From contig OZ248426.1 in NCBI GenBank assembly GCA_965234335.1, positions 134,318-198,317 on the forward strand: a stretch of 64,000 nucleotides of DNA, written 5' to 3'. Below the pieces are notes generated by a model. That model did not search any database and was not told the origin of the DNA. It saw only the letters and a program-made list of their open reading frames with translations. Made by a program: the position numbers and the translations under genes. Origin of the DNA: Leadbetterella lacustris. GTDB taxonomy: Bacteria > Bacteroidota > Bacteroidia > Cytophagales > Spirosomataceae. Positions 25,322 to 33,429 of the stretch are shown here, piece by piece (the stretch's first letter is position 1; every line of letters begins with the position of its first letter).

Positions 25322-26056
25322 ATGGTTATTATCGAAACTAAAAACATCGCCAAAAGATATGTGATGGGTTCTGAGGTGATTGATGCCTTAAAAGACGTAA
25401 CTATCACCATCAAAAAAGGTGAATATGTGGCATTTATGGGCCCTTCGGGTTCTGGAAAATCGACTTTAATGAATATCATCGGATGTTTAGATTCGCCCAC
25501 TTCTGGATCTTATGTACTTAATAATAAAGACGTTAGTGGCATGAGCGAAAATGAATTGGCCGAAGTCAGGAACAAAGAAATTGGTTTCGTTTTTCAGACT
25601 TTTAACCTTTTGCCGAGACAATCTTCTCTTGAAAACGTTGCTCTTCCGCTCATATATGCAGGCTATGGCAAGGCTGCTCGAACAGAAAAAGCACAAGCTG
25701 TTTTGGCTAGTGTTGGTTTAGGTGAGCGTTCGTTGCATAAACCCAACGAACTTTCTGGTGGTCAGCGTCAGCGAGTGGCTGTGGCCAGGGCATTGGTAAA
25801 CGACCCTTCAATATTGTTGGCCGACGAACCTACGGGTAACCTAGACACCAAAACTTCTTATGAAATTATGCAGCTTTTCCATGAAATTTATGAGAAAGGT
25901 AACACAATCATTATGGTAACTCACGAGGAAGACATCGCCAACTACGCTCACAGAATCATCCGTCTGCGTGATGGATTAATAGAGTCGGACTTGGTGAATC
26001 CTAACCCGACGAATCCTTTGGAAATGGCAAAAAAATTGGCTGAGAAAACTAATTAA
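25322..26056 (+). CDS. ABC transporter ATP-binding protein (MacB/LolD-like)
   Basis: A 244-aa ATPase with Walker A GPSGSGKST (40-48), Q-loop FQTFNLLP, signature LSGGQRQRVAVARAL, Walker B ILLADEPTGNLD and a final THEED switch. The H-loop and the G-D-x-L spacing place it with the MacB/LolD/FtsE group that drives lipoprotein release or efflux. No permease gene is adjacent, so its partner must be elsewhere. Cytoplasmic face of the inner membrane. Confidence 0.9.
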   Translation: MVIIETKNIAKRYVMGSEVIDALKDVTITIKKGEYVAFMGPSGSGKSTLMNIIGCLDSPTSGSYVLNNKDVSGMSENELAEVRNKEIGFVFQTFNLLPRQSSLENVALPLIYAGYGKAARTEKAQAVLASVGLGERSLHKPNELSGGQRQRVAVARALVNDPSILLADEPTGNLDTKTSYEIMQLFHEIYEKGNTIIMVTHEEDIANYAHRIIRLRDGLIESDLVNPNPTNPLEMAKKLAEKTN

Positions 26057-26115
26057 GACTTTCGGTCGTTTATACCTTAGAAACAATTTTTTTAAACTAT
26101 AAAATTTCAACAAAA

Positions 26116-26607
26116 ATGAAAAAAAGCATATTTGTTTTCTTTGCCTTGATCAGCACATTTGCATTTGCACAAAAACCAGCTGCTAGTCCTTCTATTTCCA
26201 CAGAAAGTGCTAATGTAAAAGTGGTTTATGGACAACCTTCTAAAAAAGATCGTGAGATTTTCGGAAAATTAGTGCCATTCGGTGAGGTTTGGAGAACTGG
26301 AGCTAACGCCGGTACAGAGGTAACGTTCAAAAAAGACGTTAATTTTGGAGGTGCCAAAGTAAAGGCGGGTACTTACACTTTGTTTACAATTCCTACCAAA
26401 GACGAGTGGACGGTGATTCTCAACTCTGAATTGAAGCAGTGGGGCTCTTATGGATACGACAAAATAAAAGACAAGAATGTGGCTTCGGTGAAGGTAAAAT
26501 CAATGAGTAGCGAAAGCGTTATCGAAAAATTGACTATCACAGCGGAAGATACTCAAATAAGCATAGCGTGGGACAAAACAGTGGTAAGAGTTCCTCTTAA
26601 GTGGTAA
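26116..26607 (+). CDS. DUF2911 family protein
   Basis: A 163-aa exported protein with a signal peptide (FVFFALISTFAFA/Q). It contains the DUF2911 block: VKVVYGQPSKKDREIFG, VPFGEVWRTGANAGTEVTF, KAGTYTLFTIPTKDEWTVIL, with a beta-sandwich-like pattern. The function of the family is unknown. It ends at a strong bidirectional terminator. Confidence 0.9.
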   Translation: MKKSIFVFFALISTFAFAQKPAASPSISTESANVKVVYGQPSKKDREIFGKLVPFGEVWRTGANAGTEVTFKKDVNFGGAKVKAGTYTLFTIPTKDEWTVILNSELKQWGSYGYDKIKDKNVASVKVKSMSSESVIEKLTITAEDTQISIAWDKTVVRVPLKW

Positions 26608-26629
26608 TTTCATAAGAAAGTATAAATCA

Positions 26630-26657
26630 TAAAAGCCTTCCAAACGGAGGGCTTTTA
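26630..26657. terminator. Bidirectional rho-independent terminator
   Basis: Stem ATAAAAGCC.TCC/GGA.GGCTTTTAT with a short loop, at the convergent ends of the DUF2911 gene and the hydroxyacid dehydrogenase gene; it includes the stop codon of the latter. Confidence 0.8.
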
Positions 26658-27602
26658 TAGTTTTATAACGTTTTGAGGTTTTTCTTCCAAGAAACCTTTT
26701 AGGTTTTCAAAAACAATTTCGATGAGTTTCTTACGAGCTTCCACACTTGCCCAAGCAATATGAGGGCTTATTTTACAGTTTTTTACATTTGCCAAAATAT
26801 GGCCTGTTGCGGGCGGTTCTACAGCCAAAACATCTAAATATGCACCAGCTATTTCATTTGAATTTAGAGCGTTTTTTAAATCCTCCTCATTTATCAATCC
26901 ACCACGTGCAGTGTTTATTAAAATCGCCGTTTTTTTCATTTTCGAAAAAGCCGAGCTATTCATAAAGCCTTCATTTTCAGTTGTCAATGGGCAGTGCAAG
27001 CTTATGTAATCAGAAGAGTTAAATAGTGTGTCTATATCAGCTTCTGTAATTCCAGCTATTGGAGATTCCAGAGGTGTTCTCTTATTTATGAGTACTTTCA
27101 TCTCAAAAGCAAGTGCAATCTGAGCCACCTTTTGGGCGATATTGCCAAAACCCACCAAGCCGATGGTTTTGCCGGAAAGCTCAGTGAGGGAGTTGTCATA
27201 ATAACAAAAATCAGGCTGTGAAGCCCATTTCTCAAAACTAGCATGTTCGGCCAATCGATTGGCAAAAGAAAGTATCATGGCAAAAACTTGCTGAGCTACT
27301 GAATTAGAACTGTAATTTCTGGCGTTGGTGACAGTGATGCCCAATTCGTTTGCTGCCTTTATGTCTATGATATTGTATCCTGTGGCCGTAACTCCAATAT
27401 ACTTGAGTTTTGGGAGTTTTTGCATAGTTATTCTGTCCAAAACTACCTTATTCGTTAAAACTATTTCGGCATCTTTTGCTCTTTCCAAAACCAAGTCTGC
27501 GGGAGTTCTGTCATAATGAATAAATTCACCAAAAGAATTAAAAACCGAAAGGTCAATCTCTTGTGGATGAATGGTATAAGAATCTAAAAAAACAATTTTC
27601 AT
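26655..27602 (-). CDS. D-2-hydroxyacid dehydrogenase (NAD)
   Basis: A 315-aa cytoplasmic oxidoreductase of the glycerate/phosphoglycerate dehydrogenase family. NAD-site GLVGFGNIAQKVAQ, the arginine in NTARGGLIN and the catalytic His in SPHIAWAS are visible. Substrate likely glyoxylate, hydroxypyruvate or a related acid; not decidable. Its ATG overlaps the stop of the upstream AAA ATPase gene (ATGA at 27599-27602), so the two are translationally coupled. Confidence 0.9.
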   Translation of the reverse strand: MKIVFLDSYTIHPQEIDLSVFNSFGEFIHYDRTPADLVLERAKDAEIVLTNKVVLDRITMQKLPKLKYIGVTATGYNIIDIKAANELGITVTNARNYSSNSVAQQVFAMILSFANRLAEHASFEKWASQPDFCYYDNSLTELSGKTIGLVGFGNIAQKVAQIALAFEMKVLINKRTPLESPIAGITEADIDTLFNSSDYISLHCPLTTENEGFMNSSAFSKMKKTAILINTARGGLINEEDLKNALNSNEIAGAYLDVLAVEPPATGHILANVKNCKISPHIAWASVEARKKLIEIVFENLKGFLEEKPQNVIKL

Positions 27603-29014
27603 AAATCTGCATTAAATAAGTTTTCCAGTGTTAAAGTATTTTGTATTAATCCCAAAGAATTTTCATTTTCTTTCAATCCAAATGTGGTCAAAATGGTCAG
27701 ACAAACAGTTTTTTTGGTTTTGGTTGCTTCAGTAAAAATAGCTATTTTTTTTCTTAAATTCATTGCATATTCTTTACTTATCACAAATTCCGAAATACTG
27801 AATTTCGCTTCACATATATTGATTATGTGATCTTTTCTATCTAAGAGTAAATCAATTTGAGCCTTTCCAAGGTCCGTTGCTCCGTGCCAAGTGGCAGTAT
27901 TCGATAATACCCCAATTATTCCTAAATTTTGTTTTATTTGGTTAATATGCTGAAGCCAAACCAGCTCATAGGCATATCCTGTCGAGTTGGCATCGGACAT
28001 GAAATTTATCCAATTGTCAGGGTCAATTTTAGAATTCAGAATATATTTGAGATAGAAAAGCGAGTAAAAATCAGTCAATTGATATACATTTTGGTTTACT
28101 TTTTTGTTAAATGATTTATACTTTCTTATAAAACCACTTTCTTCTAACTCACTGAGTGTTTTCGAAATTGAGCCGCCGTCTTTTAGTTTAAGTTGATCTA
28201 TTATTTCGGTTCTTAATAAACCGGCATTTTTAGTTGCAAGTACTTTTACTATTTGTTCGTGCTTACTATAATTATTAAAAATAGATTTAAAAAGCACATT
28301 AAATTCGTTTCTGAGTGCTCCAGATTCCGAAAAACATATTCTTTCAATGTTTTGAGCTGCACTTTTGCCCTTCACTATTTCATCGAGGTAATAAGGAATT
28401 CCGCCAAATGCCATATAAAGCTGCACTATTTGATATCTTTCCAATATGATTCCTTTGTAACGAAGAAAATCCTCCGTTTCCCTTAAGTTGAAGGGATTTA
28501 GTTTTATTCTTTTTGTAAGCCTATTGTGTAATCCGCCTCTATTATTTATCAATTTGTTTATCATCCAAGAAGCCGCTGATCCACATACTACAAGCAAAAT
28601 ATCTTTTCTTGCCGATGCCCAATGATTCCAAAAGTGTTCAAGAATAGAGATGAAATTTGATTTTGGAGTATCAAGCCAAGGCAGTTCATCTATAAAAATA
28701 ATCTTCTTCTCTTCTTTTGACAATTCTATATGTGCCTTCAATTGTTCGAATGCCTCAAACCAAGTCAGCGGTAGGTCAAATTCTCGTTTTGAAATATTTT
28801 TTAAAGTTTGGGAAAAATTCAATAATTGATTTTTTAAATTAGAGTTAGCCATTCCTGTTAAATGGAATGTAAAGGGTTGGCCAAAAGACTGCCTAATTAG
28901 ATAGGTTTTTCCTACTCTTCTTCTTCCATAAATTGCAACAAATTCAGGTTTTTTGCTTTTAAGAGCATCCAATAATTGCTTTTTTTCCTTGGTTCTTCCT
29001 ATTAACGATTCCAT
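27599..29014 (-). CDS. AAA/ATPase_2-family NTPase with C-terminal nuclease-like DUF234 region
   Basis: A 471-aa cytoplasmic protein. N-terminal P-loop GRRRVGKT (30-37), Walker B IIFIDEL (about 105-111) and VCGSAASWM (sensor-like) mark the prokaryotic ATPase_2 family. The middle part (about 190-330) holds a winged-helix-like domain (LLRTEIIDQLKLKDGGSISK...LEESGFIRKY). The C-terminal part has AQIDLLLDR and INICEAKFS (Asp388, Glu402, Lys404), which fits the D...ExK pattern of PD-(D/E)XK nucleases, as proposed for DUF234. Function unknown. Its upstream region is a regular palindrome array and it overlaps the dehydrogenase gene, hinting at autoregulation and an accessory role. Confidence 0.82.
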   Translation of the reverse strand: MESLIGRTKEKKQLLDALKSKKPEFVAIYGRRRVGKTYLIRQSFGQPFTFHLTGMANSNLKNQLLNFSQTLKNISKREFDLPLTWFEAFEQLKAHIELSKEEKKIIFIDELPWLDTPKSNFISILEHFWNHWASARKDILLVVCGSAASWMINKLINNRGGLHNRLTKRIKLNPFNLRETEDFLRYKGIILERYQIVQLYMAFGGIPYYLDEIVKGKSAAQNIERICFSESGALRNEFNVLFKSIFNNYSKHEQIVKVLATKNAGLLRTEIIDQLKLKDGGSISKTLSELEESGFIRKYKSFNKKVNQNVYQLTDFYSLFYLKYILNSKIDPDNWINFMSDANSTGYAYELVWLQHINQIKQNLGIIGVLSNTATWHGATDLGKAQIDLLLDRKDHIINICEAKFSISEFVISKEYAMNLRKKIAIFTEATKTKKTVCLTILTTFGLKENENSLGLIQNTLTLENLFNADL

Positions 29015-29244
29015 TTTAAAACGCTATAATTAGCGGTAAAGGTAAATTATATACACAAAACCGCCAAATATAATTTTATATTTAGCGGAAAATATCAAAA
29101 ATGTATTTAAAAACGCTAGTTATAATTATATATTTAGCGGAAAATATAAAATAGGTATATAGAACCGCCGAATATAAATATATATTTGACGGAAATAATT
29201 AAATATATGTTGTAAACCGCTAATTATGAAATTATTAAGAACAG
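29009..29244. repeat. Array of five 28-bp palindromic repeats with 24-bp spacers
   Basis: Repeat units at 29009-29036 (left half decayed), 29061-29088, 29113-29140, 29165-29192 and 29217-29244 (right half decayed) sit at an exact 52-bp period; each gap is 24 bp. A unit is CCGCYAAATATA, a 4-base centre, TATATTTAGCGG, nearly self-complementary. The spacers are AT-rich, differ from each other, and three begin AAAAT or AAATA. The first unit overlaps the start codon of the ATPase gene, and the array covers its upstream region. No such repeats flank neighbouring genes. Confidence 0.9.
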
Positions 29245-29328
29245 TATTCAATCAGTTCTTTTCGAATAAGAAATAGCCAACAAAACAACATTTTTCTTAT
29301 TTTTGAGAAATATTCAACCAATAAATAA

Positions 29329-31710
29329 GTGAAAATTAAAATCTTGCTTTTAGTCCTTTTTGCTCAAAGCATTTTTGCTCAAAAAATACCTCTTAAACTT
29401 TGGTACAATAAACCCGCAGAATACTTCGAAGAGGCACTTGTACTAGGAAACGGCACTCAAGGAGCCACAGTTTTTGGAGGCACTAAAACAGACAAGATTT
29501 TCCTTAATGATATCATGCTGTGGTCGGGCGAACCAGTTAATCCGTACATGAACCGCGAAGCCTTTAAAGCATTTCCAGCAGTGAAAGATGCACTAAAAAA
29601 TGAAAATTACAGGGCAGCGGATTCTCTGATTAGGCAAATGCAAGGAAAATATTCGGAATCTTACGCTCCTCTGGGAACCATGTATATCGATTTTGGGCAT
29701 GAAAATGTATCAGATTATTACAGAGAACTATCACTAGATGAAGCTATTTCTAAGGTGACTTACAAAACTGGTAATACCGTAATTACAAAAGAATATTTTT
29801 ATTCTTATCCTGACAAGTCGTTTATTATCAAGCTAAAAAGCTCGGAAGCTGGCAAATTAAATTTCACTTTGAGGTTTAATTCGCAACTGAAATTCGAGGT
29901 AAAAACTACAGGGAATCAGGTACAGTTTGCAGGCAGAGCACCCATTAAGGCTGAGCCAAACTATGTGAATAATAAAATAGACCCCGTAGTTTTTGACCAA
30001 AAAAGAGGTACTCGGTTTTTTGGAAGTATTTTAATTAAAAGTATTTCTGGTAAAAGCGTAAAAACCGATTCTACACTCGGCATAAATAATGGCACTGAAG
30101 TAATACTCGCTGTTTGTATGGCCACGAGTTTCAATGGCTTTGACAAAGACCCCGAAACGCAAGGGAAAGATGAAAAAGCAATTGTTAACAGTCGGATTAC
30201 TCCCTTGATTCAGAAAACATATTCGAACCTCAAAACGAGGCACTTGAGCGATTATCAGAAATTCTATAATCGAGTATATTTAGACTTAAAACCAGACCTC
30301 AGCATAAACCTTCCAACTGACGAAAGGCTGAGAAGATACGCCAAAGGTGAAGAGGACAAATATCTCGAGACCCTTTATTTTCAATATGGAAGATATTTAT
30401 TGATAAGTTCTTCTCGAACTGAAGGTGTGCCTGCCAACCTGCAAGGTTTGTGGAATCCGCATATAAGGCCACCTTGGAGCAGCAACTATACCATGAATAT
30501 TAATGCTGAAGAGAATTATTGGCTGGCTGAAAACACCAATTTGTCGGAATTACACACGCCGTTTTTGAGTTTCGTTGAAAATCTCGAAAAAACTGGGCGA
30601 ATTACAGCCAAAACCTTCTATAATGCCAATGGTTGGGTTTGCCACCACAACTCCGACATCTGGGCTATGACCAATCCTGTTGGTGACTTTGGCAAAGGCG
30701 ACCCCGTTTGGGCCAACTGGGCCATGGGAGCTACTTGGGCCAGCACGCACCTCTGGGAGCATTATAGCTATACCAAAGACAACGAATTTCTGAAAACAAA
30801 GGCGTATCCGCTCATGCGTGGGGCAGCAGAGTTTTGTTTAGATATGCTCACCAAAGACAAAAACGGACAATATATCACAGCCGTTGGAACCTCGCCCGAG
30901 AATGTTTATATCACTGACAAAGGCTATAAAGGTGCCACACTTTATGGTGCTACGGCTGATTTGGCTATGATTAGAGAGTTGTTCATTGATTTGATAGAGG
31001 CAACCAATGTGCTGGGTGGCGATGATGATTTCAAAAACAAATTAGAGGAAGTGTTGGCCAATATGTACCCTTATCAAGTGGGCAAAAAAGGAAATTTGCA
31101 AGAATGGTATTACGACTGGGAAGATGCCGAACCAAAGCACAGACATCAATCTCATTTATATGGAATGTACCCCGGCAACCACATCAATATGGCCGAAACT
31201 CCTGGTCTCGCCAATGCAGCAAAAACAAGTCTCGAAATCAAAGGTGACGAAACTACGGGCTGGTCGAAAGGCTGGAGAATAAACCTTTGGGCAAGACTTT
31301 GGGATGGCAACCGCTCTTACAAAATGTACCGCGAACTACTCAAATATGTAGAGCCCGACGGTGTAAAAGTAAGCTATCAGCGTGGTGGTGGAACCTACCC
31401 CAATCTTTTTGACGCCCATCCGCCATTCCAGATTGATGGTAATTTTGGTGGAGCAGCCGCAGTAGCTGAAATGTTACTGCAAAGCACCTCTGATAAGATT
31501 TACTTACTTCCTGCTCTTCCTGATGCATGGAAAAGTGGTTCGGTAAAAGGCCTTCGGGCAAGAGGGGGCTTCGAAATAGACCTAGAATGGGAAAATGGAC
31601 AGCTGAAATCAGCCAAAATAACAGGAAAGCCTGGTGGCGAAACGGAGTTGGTTTATAAAGGAAAAACTAAAAAGATAAAAGCTGAAAATGGGGGCATTGT
31701 CAATTGGTAG
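29329..31710 (+). CDS. GH95 alpha-L-fucosidase
   Basis: Secreted glycosidase that removes terminal alpha-1,2-linked fucose (or galactose). The start is GTG 29329, followed by a signal peptide (ILLLVLFAQSIFA/Q). The 793-aa protein shows the family-95 pattern: LGNGTQGATVFGG, IFLNDIMLWSGEP, SSNYTMNINAEENYW, WKSG..., HRHQSHLYGMYPGNHI, DGNFGGAAAVAEMLLQS. The usual two domains (N-terminal beta, central (alpha/alpha)6 barrel) and a C-terminal beta region are all there, so it should be active. It stands alone on the plus strand; no TonB/SusD pair is adjacent, so it is not in a classical utilisation locus here. Confidence 0.92.
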   Translation: MKIKILLLVLFAQSIFAQKIPLKLWYNKPAEYFEEALVLGNGTQGATVFGGTKTDKIFLNDIMLWSGEPVNPYMNREAFKAFPAVKDALKNENYRAADSLIRQMQGKYSESYAPLGTMYIDFGHENVSDYYRELSLDEAISKVTYKTGNTVITKEYFYSYPDKSFIIKLKSSEAGKLNFTLRFNSQLKFEVKTTGNQVQFAGRAPIKAEPNYVNNKIDPVVFDQKRGTRFFGSILIKSISGKSVKTDSTLGINNGTEVILAVCMATSFNGFDKDPETQGKDEKAIVNSRITPLIQKTYSNLKTRHLSDYQKFYNRVYLDLKPDLSINLPTDERLRRYAKGEEDKYLETLYFQYGRYLLISSSRTEGVPANLQGLWNPHIRPPWSSNYTMNINAEENYWLAENTNLSELHTPFLSFVENLEKTGRITAKTFYNANGWVCHHNSDIWAMTNPVGDFGKGDPVWANWAMGATWASTHLWEHYSYTKDNEFLKTKAYPLMRGAAEFCLDMLTKDKNGQYITAVGTSPENVYITDKGYKGATLYGATADLAMIRELFIDLIEATNVLGGDDDFKNKLEEVLANMYPYQVGKKGNLQEWYYDWEDAEPKHRHQSHLYGMYPGNHINMAETPGLANAAKTSLEIKGDETTGWSKGWRINLWARLWDGNRSYKMYRELLKYVEPDGVKVSYQRGGGTYPNLFDAHPPFQIDGNFGGAAAVAEMLLQSTSDKIYLLPALPDAWKSGSVKGLRARGGFEIDLEWENGQLKSAKITGKPGGETELVYKGKTKKIKAENGGIVNW

Positions 31711-31833
31711 AGCGATTTTTAAAATTGCTCAATGTCTATATGGTGTCTATGAAACATTTATCACAATTAGAAAAGTTGTGGTACAAATAAACCTTTTACA
31801 AAAAAAATAGTCGAACAGAAAACCCTGATCTCC

Positions 31834-33426
31834 ATGAAGTCATTTGGACTTATTAGTCATGAAAAATTCACAGAATCTTTTGATGAAGAAGCCTTAAAGC
31901 ATCTTTTAAAACGATCCCTTTTAGGAATAAAGGTTGAGGATTTTAAAAAGTTTTTAGGCCAAAGTCTCGACCAAGTTATCGATGCAATTTTTAAGGAGAG
32001 TGCGATTCCTTCACCGCCTGTAAATCATTACGAAAACATTGTAAAAGATACGACTGGCGTTGCTTTGGGTCAAACATGGGTAAATTCAGCCTATGGCGAT
32101 GGAACGATTAATAATCGACGTCAACAATCTCTTAAGTCATGGTGGATTCAGCAAATGCATTTTCAGGAATCCACTATTCATGAAAAAATGATTTTGTTTT
32201 GGCACAACCATTTTGCAACCGAAATAAGCGTTTATAACGATGCCCGTATGGCGTTTAGGTATCAAAACACCATCAGAAAGTACGCTTTGGGCAATTTCAA
32301 AGACTTTGTAAAGGCCATAACAATGGAGCCGGCGATGCTAAATTATCTCAACGGATATCAAAACACCAAAACCGCTCCTGACGAAAATTATGCGAGAGAA
32401 TTACAAGAACTTTTTACTTTAGGGAAAGGGCCAAATTCAAAATATACAGAGGACGACGTAAAAAGTGCCGCAAGAGTATTGACAGGGTACCGATATAACA
32501 GAGATACGCTAAGTTCTTTTTTTCAGGCAGATCGCCACGATTCCACAGACAAAGTATTCTCTTCTTTTTATGGCAACAAAGTCATAAAAGGTCATCCAGG
32601 AGATTTCGCCACAAATGAACTCGACGAAATGCTTACAATGATTTTTGAAAAAGAAGAAGTAAGTATGTATTTGGTCAGAAAGCTTTATATATTCTTCTTT
32701 TATTATGAAATCACTCCCGAAATTGAGGAAAAATTCGTAAGACCTTTGGCTAAAATATTCAGAGATAACAAATTCGAAATTCTTCCAGTTTTGAAGGTTA
32801 TGTTTTCGAGCAAACATTTTTTTGATGCCGAACTACGGGGTTGTGTTATAAAAAGCCCGCTTGAACACTTAATCGGAACTACTAGGTTATTGGAACCGGA
32901 GTTTCCTATTTATCAGAACTTCATCAATGAGTATTATTTACTGGCCAATGACCTCGCCTCAGCTGCTGATAGAGGTCAACAAGTGTTGGGAGATCCGCCA
33001 AGTGTAGCGGGTTGGCCGGCATATCATCAAACACCTATTTTTCATGAGATTTGGATTAACGCCAGCACTTTTCCTGAACGAACAAAATTTACGGATAATT
33101 ATATTGCCAAAGGGTATAGACGCAACAATCAAGTTTTGCTTTTTAACCCCATCAGTTTTGTGAAAAAACTAAAAACACCCTCAGATCCAGTAAAATTGAT
33201 AGATGAATTGGTGTTTTTGATTTTTCAGGTGCCGATTTCGAATATCCTAAAAACAAAGTTGAAAGTGGATATTCTTTTGGATGGGCAGGCCTCCGATTAT
33301 TATTGGACAGAACTCTGGACCGAGGCTATTCAAAAGCCTACGAACAATAATGTTAATATGGTGAATACCAGATTAAAAAGTTTATTAAGTAATTTTCTTG
33401 CACTTCCTGAATATCAATTGAGCTGA
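31834..33426 (+). CDS. DUF1800 family protein
   Basis: A 530-aa protein with no clear signal peptide. It has the DUF1800 pattern: HLLKRSLLGI near the N-terminus, WWIQQMHFQ...EKMILFWHNHFATE, PAMLNYLNGYQN and NYARELQELFTLGKG, then DDVKSAARVLTGY, GHPGDFATNELDEMLTMIF, and the PPSVAGWPAYHQTP motif close to the C-terminus. The reaction is unknown. It is followed, 3 bp later, by a DUF1501 gene; DUF1800/DUF1501 pairs are common in many bacteria and probably act together. Confidence 0.88.
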   Translation: MKSFGLISHEKFTESFDEEALKHLLKRSLLGIKVEDFKKFLGQSLDQVIDAIFKESAIPSPPVNHYENIVKDTTGVALGQTWVNSAYGDGTINNRRQQSLKSWWIQQMHFQESTIHEKMILFWHNHFATEISVYNDARMAFRYQNTIRKYALGNFKDFVKAITMEPAMLNYLNGYQNTKTAPDENYARELQELFTLGKGPNSKYTEDDVKSAARVLTGYRYNRDTLSSFFQADRHDSTDKVFSSFYGNKVIKGHPGDFATNELDEMLTMIFEKEEVSMYLVRKLYIFFFYYEITPEIEEKFVRPLAKIFRDNKFEILPVLKVMFSSKHFFDAELRGCVIKSPLEHLIGTTRLLEPEFPIYQNFINEYYLLANDLASAADRGQQVLGDPPSVAGWPAYHQTPIFHEIWINASTFPERTKFTDNYIAKGYRRNNQVLLFNPISFVKKLKTPSDPVKLIDELVFLIFQVPISNILKTKLKVDILLDGQASDYYWTELWTEAIQKPTNNNVNMVNTRLKSLLSNFLALPEYQLS

Positions 33427-33429
33427 ATA

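Noticed and set aside
29009..29244. Classical CRISPR array
   Set aside because: Repeats are fully palindromic and diverged, spacers are 24 bp and low-complexity AT, no leader or cas gene is present.
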